NCBI RefSeq assembly: GCF_000801105.2
Contig: NC_079515.1
Coordinates: forward strand, 17,755,407-17,819,406
Source of the DNA: Raphanus sativus
Lineage: Eukaryota > Streptophyta > Magnoliopsida > Brassicales > Brassicaceae
Reading direction: 5' to 3'
DNA: 64,000 bases
Translations under genes and position numbers: made by a program
Shown: in pieces, positions 61,772 through 64,000 of the stretch
Position numbering within the stretch: the stretch's first letter is position 1
How the letters are laid out: each line of letters opens with the position of its first letter
The notes under the pieces: model-generated
The model's database searches: none
What the model saw: the letters and a program-made list of their open reading frames with translations, nothing else
What the model was told of the DNA's origin: nothing

Positions 61772-63514
61772 TGTCAGAGATAAACTTCAACATCACTAAA
61801 AAGAAAGTCTTACAGAAAACGAACTTATCATTAAAGTAATTAGGATAACTAGAAAATAAAGTTATCGTTAAATGAATTAAGATAATTAACTAAAGCTATT
61901 ATTATTAGGAAAATAAAATTCCTAATTCATTGTGTAATAGGATAGAAAAGGAAATCTAATTCCTATATATATGATCATCGACCAGTGGTGAATTATAACA
62001 ATCACTAGATTTTGATCCGCTAGACCGAGCGGGTGTCAATTTTTATTTTTTATCTTTGTTTGTACTAAATATTATACATGATTTGCAGTGTGTATACTAA
62101 TATAACATTTTAAGAAATAATAATGTGTTTAATTACATCAAATATTTTTTTTTGCGTTCTACAGTAAATTATATGACCGATATTTGTTGGACATAATATG
62201 AACAAATCCAAAATTTGTATAATTAGATTTATGTATAAAATATCTAGAAAATAAAATTTCTGAATTAAAAGTATGAAAATAGATAAATATGAGTTAGTAT
62301 GGTATTAAAAATTGATACATGGCTATAACATTTGTAGGAAAATAAAAAATACTGTAGGCAATTTATTCCATAGAATATTCAACGTGTATAGTTGTATCCA
62401 TAATTTTCAAAATAGAAAATGTGCATGTATTGTGAAACTATTTTATAAATCATGTTAGGAAGGATCATAACTGTCTTGGCCGATTGTACATGTCAAGTCA
62501 ATTGATTTATGAGTATATTGTTTAATTTTAATTTCTTCTTGGTTACCATTCTAAATACTATTACTATACTAAAGATTATGAAAATACTGAATATATGGAT
62601 TTAAGTTTGGTTATAAAGATTTTCAAAAAATATAGATTTAAAAAAAAAAATTAATCAGCTAAAATTGCTAGGAATGTGACATAAATTTGTAATAAGTATT
62701 TATTTGTATAAGTGAAATTTTACCCGATTAAATAATTGTTTAATACGACATTTCTAAACACAATAAGTTTAGTTTAACTAAATAATTTTATTTTGTCTTG
62801 TAAACCATCAATTGTATCAATACCTTTTAGAATATGACCCGTATATCCGCACAAATGTATTTTATTTTATTTTTTATGGATCGAAATTTTATGATAATGT
62901 ATAATAAAATTGTCTTATAATTTATTTAAAATATATGGTGCTATATATTTTATATTTTCAATATTTATCATACTGAACTTACATTGGGGTATTGTTTATA
63001 TGAAAATATATGTAACATAATATATTTATATATTATATAAATGATTTTTAATGTGAATTTTATTTTTATTTATTAATGAAAATATAATTACATAAATTTA
63101 AAAACAATAATGTTCATTAACTATTTAAACCTAAGTTTATTAATTATTTCCAAATGCACACATAAATAATAAAGTAGGAAAAAACAATGAATACTATATG
63201 TTAGGTTTATTAAATATTTTGACATATTTTTAGTTACAATTAAATTTTGGAAATGCATTAATTAAACATAAAAGATAAAGAATCCTAAAATTTAAATTAA
63301 TTAATAACTTCAGTTGCATATTATTCTAAATAACTATGAAAGCTAAAGGGAAATTTATATTTGTAATCCCCTCTTAATAGATTAGATAAGAGTTACAATA
63401 GCTTGTGTTTAGTTTTTGAAATTTTTTCTAAACATTAACAAATGAATGACTTTTTATCAAAGCTATTGTGTTCAAGGCAAAATACTCGCTTGAACACTTT
63501 CGTGTTCTCAGTCA
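61772..63514 (+). repeat. 5' LTR of a plus-strand Copia element, split by a Helitron
   Basis: Starts TGTCAGAGATAAACTTCAAC and ends near ...CTCAGTCA, a few bases before the primer site. The outer parts (61772-62004 and 63382-63514, about 366 bp together) match the 358-bp LTR at 51509-51866; the intervening 1377 bp do not. The right edge is uncertain by about 5 bases. Confidence 0.85.
62005..63381 (-). mobile_element. Non-autonomous Helitron inside the Copia LTR
   Basis: On minus it starts TCTATTAAGAGGGGATTAC (right edge 63381), preceded by A, and ends at 62005 with a hairpin CCGCT/AGCGG (62017-62021, 62028-62032), then ATCAAAATCTAG followed by T. It is 1377 bp, with no open frame of note. The related LTR at 51509-51866 provides the empty site: AACAATCA is followed there by TAAGAGATACAATA instead of the insert. 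Confidence 0.92.
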
Positions 63515-63521
63515 CTTTATT

Positions 63522-63533
63522 TGGTATCAGAGC
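63522..63533 (+). promoter_or_regulatory. Primer binding site (initiator Met tRNA)
   Basis: TGGTATCAGAGC directly after the LTR. Confidence 0.9.
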
Positions 63534-63569
63534 TCCAGTTTTGATTCATTGAAGAAGTTTCACCGTAGG

Positions 63570-64000
63570 AATGAGTGATTCAAAATAAACAGCAAAACAA
63601 GAGAATATGTGCCATCCACGGTAGTCTGCCTGATGTTATCTTCAACGAACTACACGGTATGAGCGATGAGAATGAATGTGTTACTGCGAGTACACAATGT
63701 TTAGGAATCAGTTGAACCATGGACAGACGAAGAAGAGAAGAATGATGTCGCTACTGCTCTCTTATTCCAATCGATTCCGGAAAACCTAATATTCCAGATT
63801 GGTGATCAAGATTCCCCAAAGGAGATATGGGAAGCCGTGAAATCAAAGAATCTCGGTGCTAAGCATGTCAAGCAAACTAGTCTCCAGACCTTGATGAATG
63901 AGCTTGAACGTCTAAGGATGAAAGGACACATACTCTATCGATGTCTTCTCAGGTAAGATATCAGAATTGGCCTCGAAATCCGCAGCTCTAGGTCAATCGT
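63570..64000 (+). pseudogene. Copia gag (UBN2-type), 5' part, broken, runs off the window
   Basis: After the primer site the frame pieces give a gag start with several stops, then IPENLIFQIGDQDSPKEIWE and AVKSKNLGAKHVKQTSLQTL, MNELERLRMKG, the gag-polypeptide (UBN2) motif of plant Copia elements. Frameshifts near 63690 and 63925 show it is not functional. Confidence 0.8.

Overview
The window is plant nuclear DNA from a crucifer, most likely a Brassica. It is AT-rich, has short GT-AG introns, holds one conserved many-exon housekeeping gene at the left end, and is otherwise a dense patchwork of plant transposable elements (Copia, Ty3/gypsy, a 5S-bearing TRIM, L1-type LINEs, hAT, CACTA, Helitrons, MITEs, SINEs). 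The Brassica assignment is inferred from overall character, not from an alignment.

Layout. 1-7.1 kb is genic: the last part of a berberine-bridge-enzyme-like oxidase gene (+), a decayed Copia end with its LTR, a broken DUF247 gene (-), and a complete 20-exon CTP synthase gene (-) whose exons join into one 602-residue frame. The BBE-like plus CTP synthase pairing resembles the Arabidopsis At1g30700-At1g30820 interval (recalled, not aligned). 7.1-20 kb is intergenic, with two complete short Helitrons facing opposite ways (8863-9504 and 9809-10373), a LINE on + (about 10.8-13.9 kb), and old repeats and AT microsatellites. 20.1-25.5 kb is a hAT transposase gene split by a 3.7-kb LINE bounded by a perfect 18-bp target duplication. 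27.6-31.3 kb is a roughly 2-kb tandem duplication whose first copy gained a 320-bp inverted piece. 31.3-33.7 kb holds a 5S-rRNA-carrying TRIM (Cassandra-like) broken by a Ty3/gypsy pol end / LTR / PBS / gag junction.

33.7-51.5 kb is mostly noncoding: possible organellar DNA, a dead-on-arrival LINE, nested MITEs, telomere-like repeats, a candidate two-exon gene of about 58 codons, a 0.84-kb foldback element with 9-10 bp flanking repeats, and a SINE with a perfect 13-bp target duplication. 51.5-64 kb is a nested block: a minus-strand Copia element split by a CACTA element that keeps two multi-exon genes, a hAT remnant, then a plus-strand Copia LTR and gag whose LTR was itself split by a 1377-bp Helitron.

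Functionally, only CTP synthase (pyrimidine nucleotide synthesis), the partial BBE-like oxidase and perhaps the small gene look like host genes. The CACTA genes are the best-preserved mobile coding capacity: the transposase has one in-frame TGA and the second gene is uninterrupted. Nested insertions give several clear relative-age relations. Coordinates of splice sites and repeat edges were read by eye; family names come from motif recognition without any database search.
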